A DNA stretch of 64,000 bases, from NCBI GenBank assembly GCA_014529385.2, contig CM043944.1:62019248-62083247 (forward strand), read 5' to 3'. A model generated the notes under the pieces. That model worked only from the letters and a program-made list of their open reading frames with translations, did no database searches and had not been told where the DNA came from. This stretch comes from Adiantum capillus-veneris (Eukaryota > Streptophyta > Polypodiopsida > Polypodiales > Pteridaceae). Below, piece by piece: positions 44,778 through 55,584 of this stretch; position 1 is the first letter of the stretch, and the number at the start of each line of letters is the position of its first letter. The position numbers were made by a program, and so were the translations under genes.

Positions 44778-46269
44778 GAAGCACAAGCCATCGTACGCGG
44801 AAGTAGTGATGGGGAGTAGGGGGAGGGCAAGGTCTCCTCTTCGGGCGGGAATGGTAAAGACCCAACAATAATCGAGGGCAATCTAGGCGGAGGAGATGGT
44901 GCCCCGAAGGGGATCGGGGGTGACCAAAATAGTATATTGGGGATGAATAAAGAGGAGCTAAAGGGATGCAAGGACTGGCCGAAATTGGATCTTGAAAAAG
45001 AAGTGGCCGAGATTTTAAGTGCTCTATCCTTGAACACAAGGACTCTGGAAGAAGTCAAGACGCCATCCGGGTCTCAAGAGGCTACAAAGGGGGATAAGGC
45101 ATATCAAGCCTTTAAAAAATAACTTCCCCAAAGTGTTGAAGTGGAGGACGCATTGACCATGGCCGTTCCTCTGGCCTTGATTAAGAAACAACTGGCAGAG
45201 CGAGCTAAATCTACGGTGATCTTCGGCTTCATGGGAAGAGTGCCTGCAAGAGTTGAACTCATCAATTGGCTCCACATCCCCAATGTTCTCAATCAAGGAG
45301 GATGTGTCTCAAATGCACAATACTTGGGTAAAGGCTTTTTCTCTATGCAGTTCACTAATGAGGCGGCCGTTGCTAAGGTCTTGGCTAAAGTCTGTTGATG
45401 TTGAACCGATGTTGGTATGCATGCTCCGAGGAATTCTAGGACATGTGTCCAATATGGGTGGAATTTGTAAGCCTCCCATTGTGGTTGAGAAGTAATCTGA
45501 AATAACTAGTGGTAGCCCTAGGTACCCTTCTATTTATTCCATCAAATAGATCAGTGGACCCCGCGGCCAACAAGGTATGTATATGGTGGGATCTTAGAAA
45601 GCCCCAACCTAAGAATCTTGTAGTGAACGTAAGGGCTAGAGTGAAGGTTATCCGGCTTAGCTTTGGCACATTCTTTGGGGCATGCTTCAAGTGCAACAAA
45701 TTTGAACACTTTGCTAGATCGTTCCCAACTGCTACAAGCCCGATTTTTGGTGAGAAAGACAAGCCTACAATGGGGCAGATGGTTGCTAATGAGGAGACTC
45801 CACAGAAGAATGATGAAGACCCCTGAGAATGGGCAGCAAGACCTAGGCATGGGATTAGTAGGGAATCTAAAGAAAACATTCAAAGCCCATCTTAGCAATG
45901 CTAAGGCCACTTTTCGTTATCGCTTCACGTTAATGGCCCAGAAAAGACCAGCATCCCCTCTGGTTCAAAAGATTGTTTTGTCTCCAAGATTTAGCAAGAA
46001 TGAGGAAGGATGGCATCAAATCTCCCACATCTCTTGCAAGCAATTCAAATCCCAGGCTTGAGCAGCGGGATTTCTCAAAGAAGCCCCTCCAGATATCCCC
46101 AAATCCTCCCTCCTATATGATAACATCTTTGAGGTTCTTCGGGACGGTAATCCTCAAAAACCTTAACGTTACACAGGAGAATGGGATTGATGCGATGGAG
46201 GAGAACAACAAGAAAGAAGGCGCGAAAGTAGAAATTCTAGAGGTGGAAGAGTTTCTATCCCAAATTTAG
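44778..46269 (+). pseudogene. LINE-C ORF1, broken into several frames
   Basis: The probable start is MKHKPSYAEVVMGSRG at 44778, preceded by the leader. A DUF4283-like segment follows at 45141-45480 (GFMGRVPARVELINW, KGFFSMQFTNEAAVAKVL). The knuckle region is at 45509-45826: WDLRKPQPKNLVVNVRA, then GACFKCNKFEHFARSFP, where the last cysteine of the CX2CX4HX4C pattern is replaced by Ser, so the knuckle is probably inactive. The C-terminal tail is Lys/Pro-rich. Three or more frame breaks. Confidence 0.8.
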
Positions 46270-46271
46270 TA

Positions 46272-46795
46272 ATGGAAGAGTTGGTACTCTCTCATGGAAT
46301 GTGAAGGGGCTTAAAACCCAAAAGAAGAGCACCCTCTTTTGGGAGGAAGTAAAAAAAGTCGGGGGAGTTAACTGATGGGTGATACAGGAGCATCACCTTG
46401 ATGCTTCTAGTAAAAGATGGTAGGCTATAGGAACAAAGCTGGTATTATACATAGGAGGTTCTAGTAAGTATAGTGGCATCTTATTGGTGGTGGACAGAGA
46501 CTTGGAATCAGAAGTAGTGTTGAATCATCCCTCTGGAAGAGCTCTAGGGGTTAAGATTACGTGGGCAAATCAAAAAATCACCATAATCAACATTTATGGA
46601 CCTTGTTTGATGAAGGATAGAGCCAATGTCTGTGGTAGCTTAAGGAATTTCGTGTCGAATGGGAATGGCTATTGGTAGGAGACTTCAATATGGTGAAAAG
46701 AGAAGAGATAGGAGTGGTGCATCTAACATGCTAGCTGGATCCGAAAGATCCAAATGGCTAAGCCTTTGTGATAAATGGGCCTTAATAGAGTTTGC
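46272..46795 (+). pseudogene. LINE-C endonuclease, partial
   Basis: In frame pieces: LSWNVKGLKTQKKSTLFWEE, a TGA in place of a Trp/Leu codon, IQEHHLDASS, LVVDRDLESEVVLNHPSGRA, INIYGPC and SNMLAGSERSKW. It corresponds to residues 8 to about 180 of the LINE-A endonuclease and then ends. Confidence 0.85.
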
Positions 46796-47685
46796 AAAAA
46801 AAAGGATTCGATTTACCTTATCATTTTTATATTTTCTGTTATCCATGCATCCAATTTAAAGCTTGTCGAGCTCAAATGGTAGGAATTTTACCCATTACTT
46901 ATTTTTTCCATATTGATTTGTCTCTCAATTCCAAGTTCATGTAGACATGAGAATAAATAACATTCTAAGCAAGAGTATGAAATTATTTCCCAAGACCTAA
47001 TATACACTTTTATGTTTTGTTAGGTTACCAAATTAGTGTTAATGGCCAAACATGGTCTCAAGAAAAATTACTTGCCAATTTTATGCATATATCTAAATCT
47101 ACAATCTAATTCAATAGGATCCAAGGAAGAAACCTCATATTGTGCTTTGTGTGGATGCATGATCAGATATACCTTCTCGTGAATAGCTACTCTTAATATA
47201 GAGAGATGCTAATACAACTCTACCATCTATCAAATAGGATCCTAGGAAGAAACCTCATGTTGGGTGCATGATCAGATATAGCTACTCTTAATATAGAGAG
47301 ATGCTAATAAATCTCTACCACTCACACTTGTGAGTACGACAATATAGAATGATGTTCCACTAGCAAAAAGGGCATGGTAAGTCTCATCCTATTCGTGTAT
47401 GTTGCACGATATGCTACAAGATTATAATCATAACGAATAAATCTATTATGTAGGCTTGATTGAAAAGAAAGTTCAATGTCATTCTTGAGTTTACTAGAAA
47501 TATACTCAAATAAAACTTGGCGGGCCTAAGTCTCCTCTATGGCTCCATCCATGAATGCTTAATACCTTGTTTGGTTGCAACCCAAGAGAAGGGGTGATGA
47601 TTGAAAAACTTTTGTCACTTTTCAAGTGGCCTGTTTGTCTCTATTTCTTTTACAATCTTTGAGATCAGTTTAATTTCTTATGCAG
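46796..47685. other. Intron end of the R-SNARE gene, AT-rich
   Basis: A partial direct repeat lies at 47119-47222 versus 47223-47312 (AATAGGATCC.AGGAAGAAACCTCAT and CTACTCTTAATATAGAGAG). No gene. The acceptor CTTATGCAG is at 47677-47685. Confidence 0.7.
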
Positions 47686-47965
47686 GTCCATGAAAGTCAG
47701 ATAAAATTAGAAATTGATGAAATGGAGGTTCTACAAGCACAAGTAAGCATAAGAAACTCTTTATTTAGTATTTATGGAAGAGGTGATAGTTTTCCCAATA
47801 ACGTAACTTTTTATTGAATAGGCAGAAAATTTTCAACGACAAGGGGAGATGTTGAGGATTGAAATGTGGATGAAGCAAGCAAAAATCAAACTAGTGGCTA
47901 TACTTTCTTGTGTTCTTGTTGCATTTATCATATGGATCGGAATTTGTCATGGCATAAAATGCTAA
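47686..47965 (+). CDS. VAMP72-type R-SNARE, last two exons: SNARE motif and membrane anchor
   Basis: Exon 47686-47742 (57 bp) encodes VHESQIKLEIDEMEVLQAQ. After a 79-bp phase-0 intron (GTAAGC...AATAG), exon 47822-47965 encodes AENFQRQGEMLRIEMW, KQAKIKL, a transmembrane helix of about 20 residues and the tail CHGIKC-stop. This matches the C-terminus of plant VAMP72 proteins (AQDF..QG...R.KMW...KIKL...CHGFNC). The two exons continue, in phase, the frame that ends at 23731. Odd points: the position aligned with the conserved zero-layer Arg (VLDRGEKIE in typical members) is Ser (VHESQIKLE), and the motif is about two residues short. A fusion-impaired or regulatory R-SNARE, or an early pseudogene, would both fit. 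No stop or frameshift interrupts the 470 coding bases of the four exons. Confidence 0.8.
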
Positions 47966-48433
47966 CACAAACTTATTGGTTGTACAATGTAGTAGTGATT
48001 CATTGTGATACAAAAGCTACAAGGTTTTCACTTAGAGAAAACATAGAACAGTGAGGTATTTAATTTAGAAAGTTAGGATTGTGCTCTAAATTTTTAAGGC
48101 AAATTCACTAATATTTTTGCAGAAACAAAGGAAGCCACAAAGTTGCAAGGATTCTTTGATTTCTTGTACATATAACTTAAAGTCTATTGAAATAATTGTA
48201 TATTTGTGAAATTTTATTTTATTCTATTATCTTATAGAAGATTCTGGTGAAGCTCACTTTTGTAGTCCTAATTTTCAAGGGTTAGTTTTCTCACTTGAGT
48301 TGTACAATATATTCATTTTCCAAAATAACAAGACATCAAAATCTATGGTGAACCTTGTACAAAAATTATTAAAAGAGCTTATTTAGTTTCAAAGGATGAA
48401 GGATTTGATATTATAATTAAACTTTGAAGACGT
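47966..48433 (+). other. Probable 3' UTR and downstream flank of the R-SNARE gene
   Basis: AT-rich sequence after the stop codon. No canonical AATAAA seen; nothing else recognised. Confidence 0.4.
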
Positions 48434-51400
48434 TGTTGGGAAAGCCAAAATTGGGGGCATCTCTACAGCAATGTTTTCCAATAGTGCTCAACACACAAAA
48501 TCAGCACCCCAAACTATATCCAATGAAACTCCCACATAACTACAACTCAAAGACAAGTGATCCCTTGGGAATTTACAAGCACAAACCCGCCCAAAAGGCC
48601 ACCATGGAATCTAGGAAGCACCTACCCTAACATGGAGTTACAAATAATTATAATGCACTTGAGAGAAAGAGACTATCCTTGTTCTTTAAAGCCACAATTT
48701 AAAAGTTTAAATATACCACAAAACATGTAAGTTTTCACAACTTACTCTACATCACACTGTCTGTGGGCTTATAGTACCTTGCATGAAATAGATTGTATCT
48801 TCTAAACCACAATTCCAAAAGGGGCAATTTCAAGCCTCAAGAATTCTCAACATTTTTTACTTTTTTTTTTCAAGAAGCCAATTTTTCAGTCCATGCACCG
48901 CTATGTGCATAATTGGCTCGAAGAGGAGGTTGTCATAGCATAAAGAATTGCATCAAAAAGCATGAAGGAGAAACAACGAACCAAAAATACAAAATAATGA
49001 TATTTATCTTAACATGTTTAAGTTTTTACATGAGTGTGAGATATATACAAATCATACGTTAAGAAAATCACTAATGGGTACTTAAGGTAACCCGTAGCTA
49101 GTGCTAGTCAAGCGACTTGCACCCCACGTACATGTGCTTGATTTGCTAAAGCAAATCAACAATCCCACAAGAAGAAACCCCACATGCCATTTTGACACAA
49201 AAAACATGTCCATATGTACAAATTTATGAAGAATGGGGTGTCCAAAATACACGCAACATAGTTGTTAAACCCCAAAGTCTAATAGAACATTCATGCTTAG
49301 AGTAGAAATAAGCACATATTATTGATCATTTGTCTAGATCAAAAGACCATAAAGCATAAATTATGATAGAATTTGAAAAAATGCATCCATAACATTGCAT
49401 ATAAAACCATATTCATGACCATCATCAAAAGGCGTTCCACATATATCATCCAATCCCATTTTGAGAAAAGAAAAGATCTGAACTAACATGCATAAAGAGG
49501 AATCATCCATCATCACCTCATTTATGAAAAAATCCTTGGAATATTTCTACACATTATACTCTCAAGAATAACAAAAAATTATTCTTATCATTAACCATTT
49601 GGTAAACATGTACTTGGCACCATGTCATCCAAATTGGATACATTATACTCTTCAATAAGAGAATCATGCAAAGCATCAATGACCATAACCATTCGATGAA
49701 TTAGTAAGAAAAATTCATGTTTTTCCAAGTCCTTGATGCTCTCCACATTGTCTCCTTGAAACAAGAAATATTCAATCATACCATCAAGCATATGGTCATG
49801 TCATTTCTCATGAACAGAGTCTTCATCCACGATTCTTAGTAGCATCATCACTCTCTTGCATTGACTCAACCTAGCATGAACTTGAGAAACTTCATAAGTA
49901 TCAACCTCATTCACATAATTACCTTCATTGACCTTCAAACCATCCTCAACTATCATACATAATGAAGAGCGGCACAACATCCACTTGAGAATTACATACA
50001 TGCTCCTCTTCATTGGACACATCAACAATTTAATCTAAATCTTGATTTCTACCATGCTCATTCCTTAAGATAGTACGAATCCCATCCTATTCACATCAAT
50101 TGTGCTAGATTCATCATATTTGTCAAGTGTAGCACCATTAGAATGCATAAAGGAAAGGATGGCATGGCATGAGTATCATTCTTCTTTATCTCTTTATCCT
50201 CATCACATGATTGTTGCAAAATTTCAAGAGAAAACCCATGATTAGATATAAATGAGAGGCCTTCTTCATATCTACATCAATACATAGAGAAAACTTTGAA
50301 TTCATATCACCCGGCAATATTCCAAGCTATCTAGCTTCCATTCCTTATAGTTTGCAACCTTCACTACATTATCAAACGTTTTTTGGCCTTTTAAGCTCAA
50401 CCTTTAGCCTCAAATAAACCCGCAAACTTTGCATAAACATGGTCAATTTAAGCATAAGATGAGGAACTTGATTGCCCAAAGCATTACATCATCTACTCCA
50501 TAACTCGTTAAATTGCCTTACAATCACATCCACTTTTCCATTTTCACCTTGCATAAGACTCTTGATGGAAAGCCATACTTTCTCTAGATGCTCTACCCGA
50601 TATAACTTCTCAAAGAATCACTTCTTAACCTCATGATATTTCATCACTTGTTAAGGTTGACACGATTTCAATGGATGTTCATAATCATTGTACCATGTCC
50701 TTTCATCTTCTTTCAAGCAAAAGAACCAAATATTTAGTATAAGCATTGGATCCTCTTTATTGGCAATAAAGCAAAAGAAATATAATTTTTTGATGAATGC
50801 ATCAACATCTTCACCTACATGACCATAAAACTCAGGAAACCTTGCCATCATAGACATCAAAGGTGTCAATTGAAGTCCACTTGAAGAAGATCCAAGGTGG
50901 AAGGCACCAAAACACTATTTGAGGAAACAAAAGTTGGAGCCAATTATATAGCAATCCCTCCAATTAGTGCACAACACATGAAATCGGCACCAAAAACCAA
51001 CTAAGAAGTACTTGCCTTGGCATGTAATTATTGCACATGCCAACCAATGCACTTGAGAAAAAGAGATTCTCCCTTAAATAATTCCTTCTTTAAAACCAAA
51101 ATTTTGATATGCATATATTCCACAAAACATGTAAGCTTTCACAAGTTCTCTACATCAAACTAGCTATGGGCTGCCATATCCTATACCATGTGGGAAATAG
51201 ACGGTATCTTCCAAACCACAACTCCAAAAGTGATTCTTTAAATCCTAAAAATTTACCAAAATTTTTCAATACAATTTTTTTTAAGATGGCAATTTATGAA
51301 GCTATGCACTGCTACGTGAAAATTTCATGTGAATAGTAGGCTACCATAGGACAACTACAATCACAGAAGGCTAGTCAAGAGTAAAAAACCGCATCAAAAA

Positions 51401-51692
51401 GCATTAGGATCCAAAAAGGCCCCAAACCTATAAATTTATGATATGTGAATCAAGGATTTTAAGCTTTTACATGAGTTTTATATACAAGTAAGAACTAAAG
51501 AAACTCCTTAACGAGCACTTAAGTAAACCCACTGGCTAGTTCTAGTCAATCGACTTGCACCGCATATAATATGCTTGCTAATGCAAGTTTAAAATCCCAC
51601 AACAAGAAATACCACATGTCATTTTGACACACGGAATCATGTCCATATATACAAATTTACAAAATATGCGGTGTGAAAAATGTGTGCAACCA
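48434..51692 (-). mobile_element. Gag-bearing, otherwise pol-less LTR retrotransposon-like element
   Basis: Two long direct repeats, about 48434-49258 and 50920-51692, align over their whole length (TTGGCACC/ATCAGCACC start, CACAAAACATGTAAG.TTTCACAA, GCATCAAAAAGCAT, TAGT.CTAGTCAA.CGACTTGCACC, CCACATG.CATTTTGACAC, CA(A/G)CATA end). They diverge by perhaps a quarter. Both start TG and end CA. The 1.66-kb interior holds a gag domain next to the right repeat on the minus strand. After that LTR the minus strand reads TTTTGGTGCCTTCCACC, similar to the TTTTGGCGCC primer site. No protease, RT or integrase is seen, and no clear target-site duplication, consistent with age. Confidence 0.72.
50345..50880 (-). 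pseudogene. Retrotransposon gag domain, decayed
   Basis: The open part (50651-50869) reads ARFPEFYGHVGEDVDAFIKK, then KEDPMLILNIWFF, CLKEDERTWYND, the order of blocks in the Retrotrans_gag family (F.G..GEDP..., L....L...A..W...). Lower coordinates continue in broken frames with FFEKLYRVEHLEKVWLS and MQGENGKVDVIVRQFNELW. The frames at 49591-50028 may be a C-terminal extension but are not recognised. Confidence 0.7.
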
Positions 51693-51819
51693 TGTGTTTC
51701 CTATTCCTCACTATGGTCTCTACCTTTTTGTTTACTTAATAAGTGTAGAAAATATGGCAAAATTAAAATCCCTCTTCATATCCATAATACAAAAATGAGA
51801 TATGTTTTGTGCACGTGCG

Positions 51820-51821
<2 letters not shown>

Positions 51822-51859
<38 letters not shown>
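51822..51859. repeat. (GA)n microsatellite
   Basis: A 38-bp GA tract just right of the LTR-like element. Confidence 0.95.
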
Positions 51860-51860
<1 letters not shown>

Positions 51861-52039
51861 CCGTAAACATCCAAAACTTCCCCTGAATATATAGCATTGG
51901 GTATACATATTGGCCAGCGTGTTGTCAAGCACAATGTTATAAACCAAGAGATTACATCTAAATTGCTTGTATCACACTTCTTGCATAATTCCACATACCT
52001 TTGAGATGCAACCATAGATGATTGCATATGGAGAAAGCT

Positions 52040-55000
52040 CTTCTTTCCCATCTTTTAAAAAGATCCTTGAGCTCCCAGCTCCCACATCTTCCCTCGAGCC
52101 TAGCCCGCTCTGGTGCATTACATCCAATCAACGATAAAACGTACAGGGCCCAAAGGAAAAAAAAGACTCGAGAGGATGCAAACAGGGAGCTGAAGGAAGA
52201 AGTAGAAGAACTAGCCAGAAGAAAGTAAGAAGGAAGAGCTCTTGAGGAAGAGCACAAAAGATGGCTAGAGGCCAAAGCACATCTAGCAGATTTTCAAGCT
52301 GAGGAGATCAATAAGACCCGTATGCTAACCAGAGAGCTGGCTCTCAAGCCCAAAGCAGCTAGCCAAACTCATTTCTTCAGAGCTCTAAAAGTAAAAATAA
52401 GAAGGGATGCTATTATAGCAATCACTGACGAGAGGAGGAATGCAGTAAGAGACCAGAATGTGATGGCTAAAGCTCATGCTCAACCATCTCAGTCAGATTA
52501 TTGGTCAGCCAAAAGTCTGCACTCTGGAGGCCGAGGAGGCCAGAGCCCTTCTGCTTGGTACGGTCAAATATGATTTACTACCACTGGAAGCAAAAGCATT
52601 GGAGAGGCCAATATCTGTTGATGAGTGATGGACTACCTTGCAGGCGATGGCGAAGGAAAACTCTCTTACGTGAGATGGACTAATTGCCGAATTTCTCAAA
52701 GAGTTCTGGGAGGATATTAAAATCCCGAGAGCACAGTTAGATAGCAGGGCTCTGATAGAAGGGAATTTGGATGCCAACCTGAAAAGAGGGCTGACTCAAA
52801 CCTATTCCCAAGTTGGTGTGTTTCTCTCTACTGAAGAACTGGTGGCCCATTTCCATGAGATCAGGTGCATACAAGATCATTGCTAAGGTAATTGCTTTAA
52901 GACTGGCTCCAACATTGATCAGAATCATCAACCCTCACCGGCATGGATTCACAGAAGGAAGGTCAATATATGATAACATCCTGACTACCATGGTTGGCAT
53001 TGAATACACTTCTTGCACCAAGAAAGAATGTATCCTCCTTCGGCTCGACCTAGATAAGGCTTATGATAGAATCACATAGTCCTACATTGAGGCAGTCATG
53101 AAGGCCTTAGGCTTTGGACCCAAAATGTGTGCGATAGTTTGCACGCTGGGGGAAGGAAGTCACTCTGGTCTCCTATTCAACAACAAGATAGTGGGATGGT
53201 TTGAGGTGAAGCGTTCGATCAAGCAAGGCCGCCACCTAGCCCTATTGCTTTTTGCTATTGGCTCTCATCCATTGGTGACCCTACTTGAGGACAGTGCGGC
53301 AAAAGGGGAAATTCAAGGTCTCTCACTACCTAGAGGTAAACAACTGATTGTGAAGCTTTTTGTGGATGATTCATTGCTCTTTCTTCAAGCCAAGTCAGAA
53401 ACACTAAAAAGAGCCCTTGAGATTGTTCAGCTCTTTGCCTCAGCCTCCAGCTCAATGTGTAGTATTGAGAAATTAAGATTGATTTCTCTTTTAGAAAACG
53501 ACTCGTTCGACCCCGCCGGTTGGTCAGGAGAGCAAGGGCACAATGTTTAGGCACCTTGGTGCTCCACTTGGGGTGGGCATTATGGATAAGCAAAGATTTG
53601 ACTGGTTGTTGGCCAAAATAAACAATAAAAAATGAGAAGGTGGAAGTTTGTGCTGCTCCCCTTCCATAGCAAATCCATGGTGATTAATGCCTTCATGTTA
53701 CCGTACATTGCATTCGTGTCGTAGCTGCTAAAATTGAGCAAATCCAATTGGAAAAAATTCTTGAATCCTATCAAACAGTTTTTGTGGAAAAGAAACATGA
53801 AAATCACAACCCCTTGCCAATGGGGGAAATGGGAATGGGTAGCGAGACCTAAGAATCAAGAAGGAATCGGGATTATGGACCCCATGGTGCATGCAAAAGC
53901 CTCGTGTGTCAAACTTGTTGTCTCTTTGACGAACCAAAAACAGGAATTGGCTATCATTGCATGGGATATGATAAACGATGCAAAGCTTGCCTCCAAAGGG
54001 GGCATATGGAAGAAGGCCTATGTGCTAGATAAGATTTTGGCACCTTTCTAGACATCCCTGAAACTTGGTGTGTGTACAAGAGAACTTGCACGAAAGTGCA
54101 ACAAAGCAGCGTCAACCCTAGAATGGGGGGAGAACTTTAGATATTTCAAGGATTCCTCCCACAATTGATCCCCCTGGCTCTCCAAACTTGGAAGGGATTC
54201 CTTGAACCCCTTTTGGAGGGAAGTTGCACGGCTGGTTAACAACAAAGGAATTTCTAGAGTCTCGTATCTTTGGATGCCAAAATCTTTTGTTGGAAGGATG
54301 TGGAGCTCATGGTGGTGCAATAAGTTGGGGTTGTACAAAAGGCTTTTGATTAGTCGACTCTTGGAAGTGTTGTCATCCTTATCTCCACCTGCAAGCGGAG
54401 CAGAATTGGATTGAAGATCCTGGCATTGGCCAAAAGACAAGGTGTTTTTCCTCCCCAAGACCTAGAGTACATATAAGGTGTTGGTGTACAAAACGGATTG
54501 GTTTGCCCCACTCAACAAAATATGGAAGAAAAACTAGTCAGAAGAACGTTGGCAAAGGAGTGTTAGTACTATGTGAGAGATTAAAGGGCCAAAATACATA
54601 AGATATTCATATGGAAAGTGTTATGGGGAGCCTTTCCTACTAGGATTAAGGCGCCCGCTAGAGGAATCGGCTCTGAAACTTTCTCTAGATGCAGGGAAGC
54701 CTGTGAAGACCCCCTGCATCTATTCGCCCAGTGCCCTACTTCGCGGGGGCAAGCTGCTAGGATTTGCAAATGGGTGAGAAGGACTTGGAAGATCATCTCC
54801 TGATCTTGGGAGGACCTGGCATCCAAAACCAGGCCGTTTTGGTGTGCATGCAAAGGTGTTGTTACCTGAACCAAGTCTGGAAGGCTAGGAACCTTCGAGT
54901 TTTGAGGGCAAACTAGATGTAGCTCATTTTGACAAATCAGAGCACTGAGCTCATGCATGACGTAGGAGCAAGTGGGACAACTAACACAGGTGAAGAATGG

Positions 55001-55175
55001 AGGTCTGCATTGAGCTGCTTAGAACGCTCAAGAGGGTAAGAGTATCTTTTTCTATGTACACGTCTCTAATGGAATCCTAGCCCCTCAAGGCACATGTAGT
55101 GATTGAGGAAATTGTATTCTTTTCAAGTTAATATTAAGTCTCTCAACTCAAAATTGTGAGTATGGGAGAAAAAAA
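52040..55175 (+). mobile_element. LINE-D: 5'-truncated L1-like LINE, diverged
   Basis: Plus strand from the ORF2 linker to a complete 3' end. It ends with the variant palindrome ACTCAAAATTGTGAGT at 55146-55161 and an A-rich tail (GGGAGAAAAAAAG). The start near 52040 is approximate, where linker similarity begins. It is more diverged from LINE-A than LINE-B and LINE-F are. LINE-C (head only) and LINE-D (tail only) lie in the same orientation but with other sequence and the R-SNARE end between them, so they are probably separate insertions. Confidence 0.85.
52100..54960 (+). pseudogene. LINE-D ORF2: linker, RT and zf-RVT, fragmented
   Basis: Linker: EEHKRWLEAKAHLADFQAEE and ASQTHFFRALKVKIRR. 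RT: RHGFTEGRSIYDNIL and LRLDLDKAYDRIT (52813-53079). The catalytic box in the next frame reads KLFVDDSLLFLQA (53098-53550), which keeps both aspartates. The C-terminus is broken; ARGIGSETFSRC, HLFAQCP and KWVRRTWK at 54618-54803 represent the zf-RVT domain. At least six frame breaks. Confidence 0.82.
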
Positions 55176-55584
55176 GATCTTTAAGCTTCCTCATCTTTCC
55201 TTGTTGGACAAATCATGTTATATGCACATTCCAAGAGACAACAGCTCGAAATAAGAAGATCATCAAGAACTTGCATGCTTTATTGAATACACATCACTTG
55301 CCATACATATCAACAACTCATTCCAGTCACAATATTACATTCCAACAACTAAATTTGGAGGAGAAAACCTTGCTTTCACACTCACTAATAATATTTGATT
55401 CCTTCTAACGCATATCCAAAAATAGTACAATTGAAGAAAAGACATTTGATAACAAACTTGACAACAACCTCTTGTGCATTTAAATGCACACCACTTATGT
55501 CATTCATGCCAAGCGAAGCGTTGCCAATCACATTATGTTCTTCAAAGAGCCCCTGATTCACCACTGCATCTTGCGTATATTTTC
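55176..55584. other. Spacer between LINE-D and LINE-F
   Basis: No gene recognised. A minus frame at 55385-55642 overlaps the LINE-F start and is not supported. Confidence 0.5.

Larger units (their letters stand above)
44590..46795 (+). mobile_element. LINE-C: 5' part of an L1-like LINE (ORF1 and start of endonuclease), 3'-truncated
   Basis: Plus strand: an A/G-rich leader (44640-44715), ORF1 with zinc knuckle, then the ORF2 start. It stops abruptly near 46795, in the middle of the endonuclease (after LCDKWALIEF). L1 insertions normally lose their 5' end, so loss of the 3' end points to later deletion or rearrangement. It lies 890 bp upstream of R-SNARE exon 3, in sense orientation. Confidence 0.85.

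Noticed and set aside
46796-52040. LINE-C and LINE-D read as one LINE split by a 5.2-kb insertion
   Set aside because: About 90 residues of endonuclease would be missing at the join, R-SNARE exons lie between them, and the two halves differ in divergence; separate insertions are simpler.
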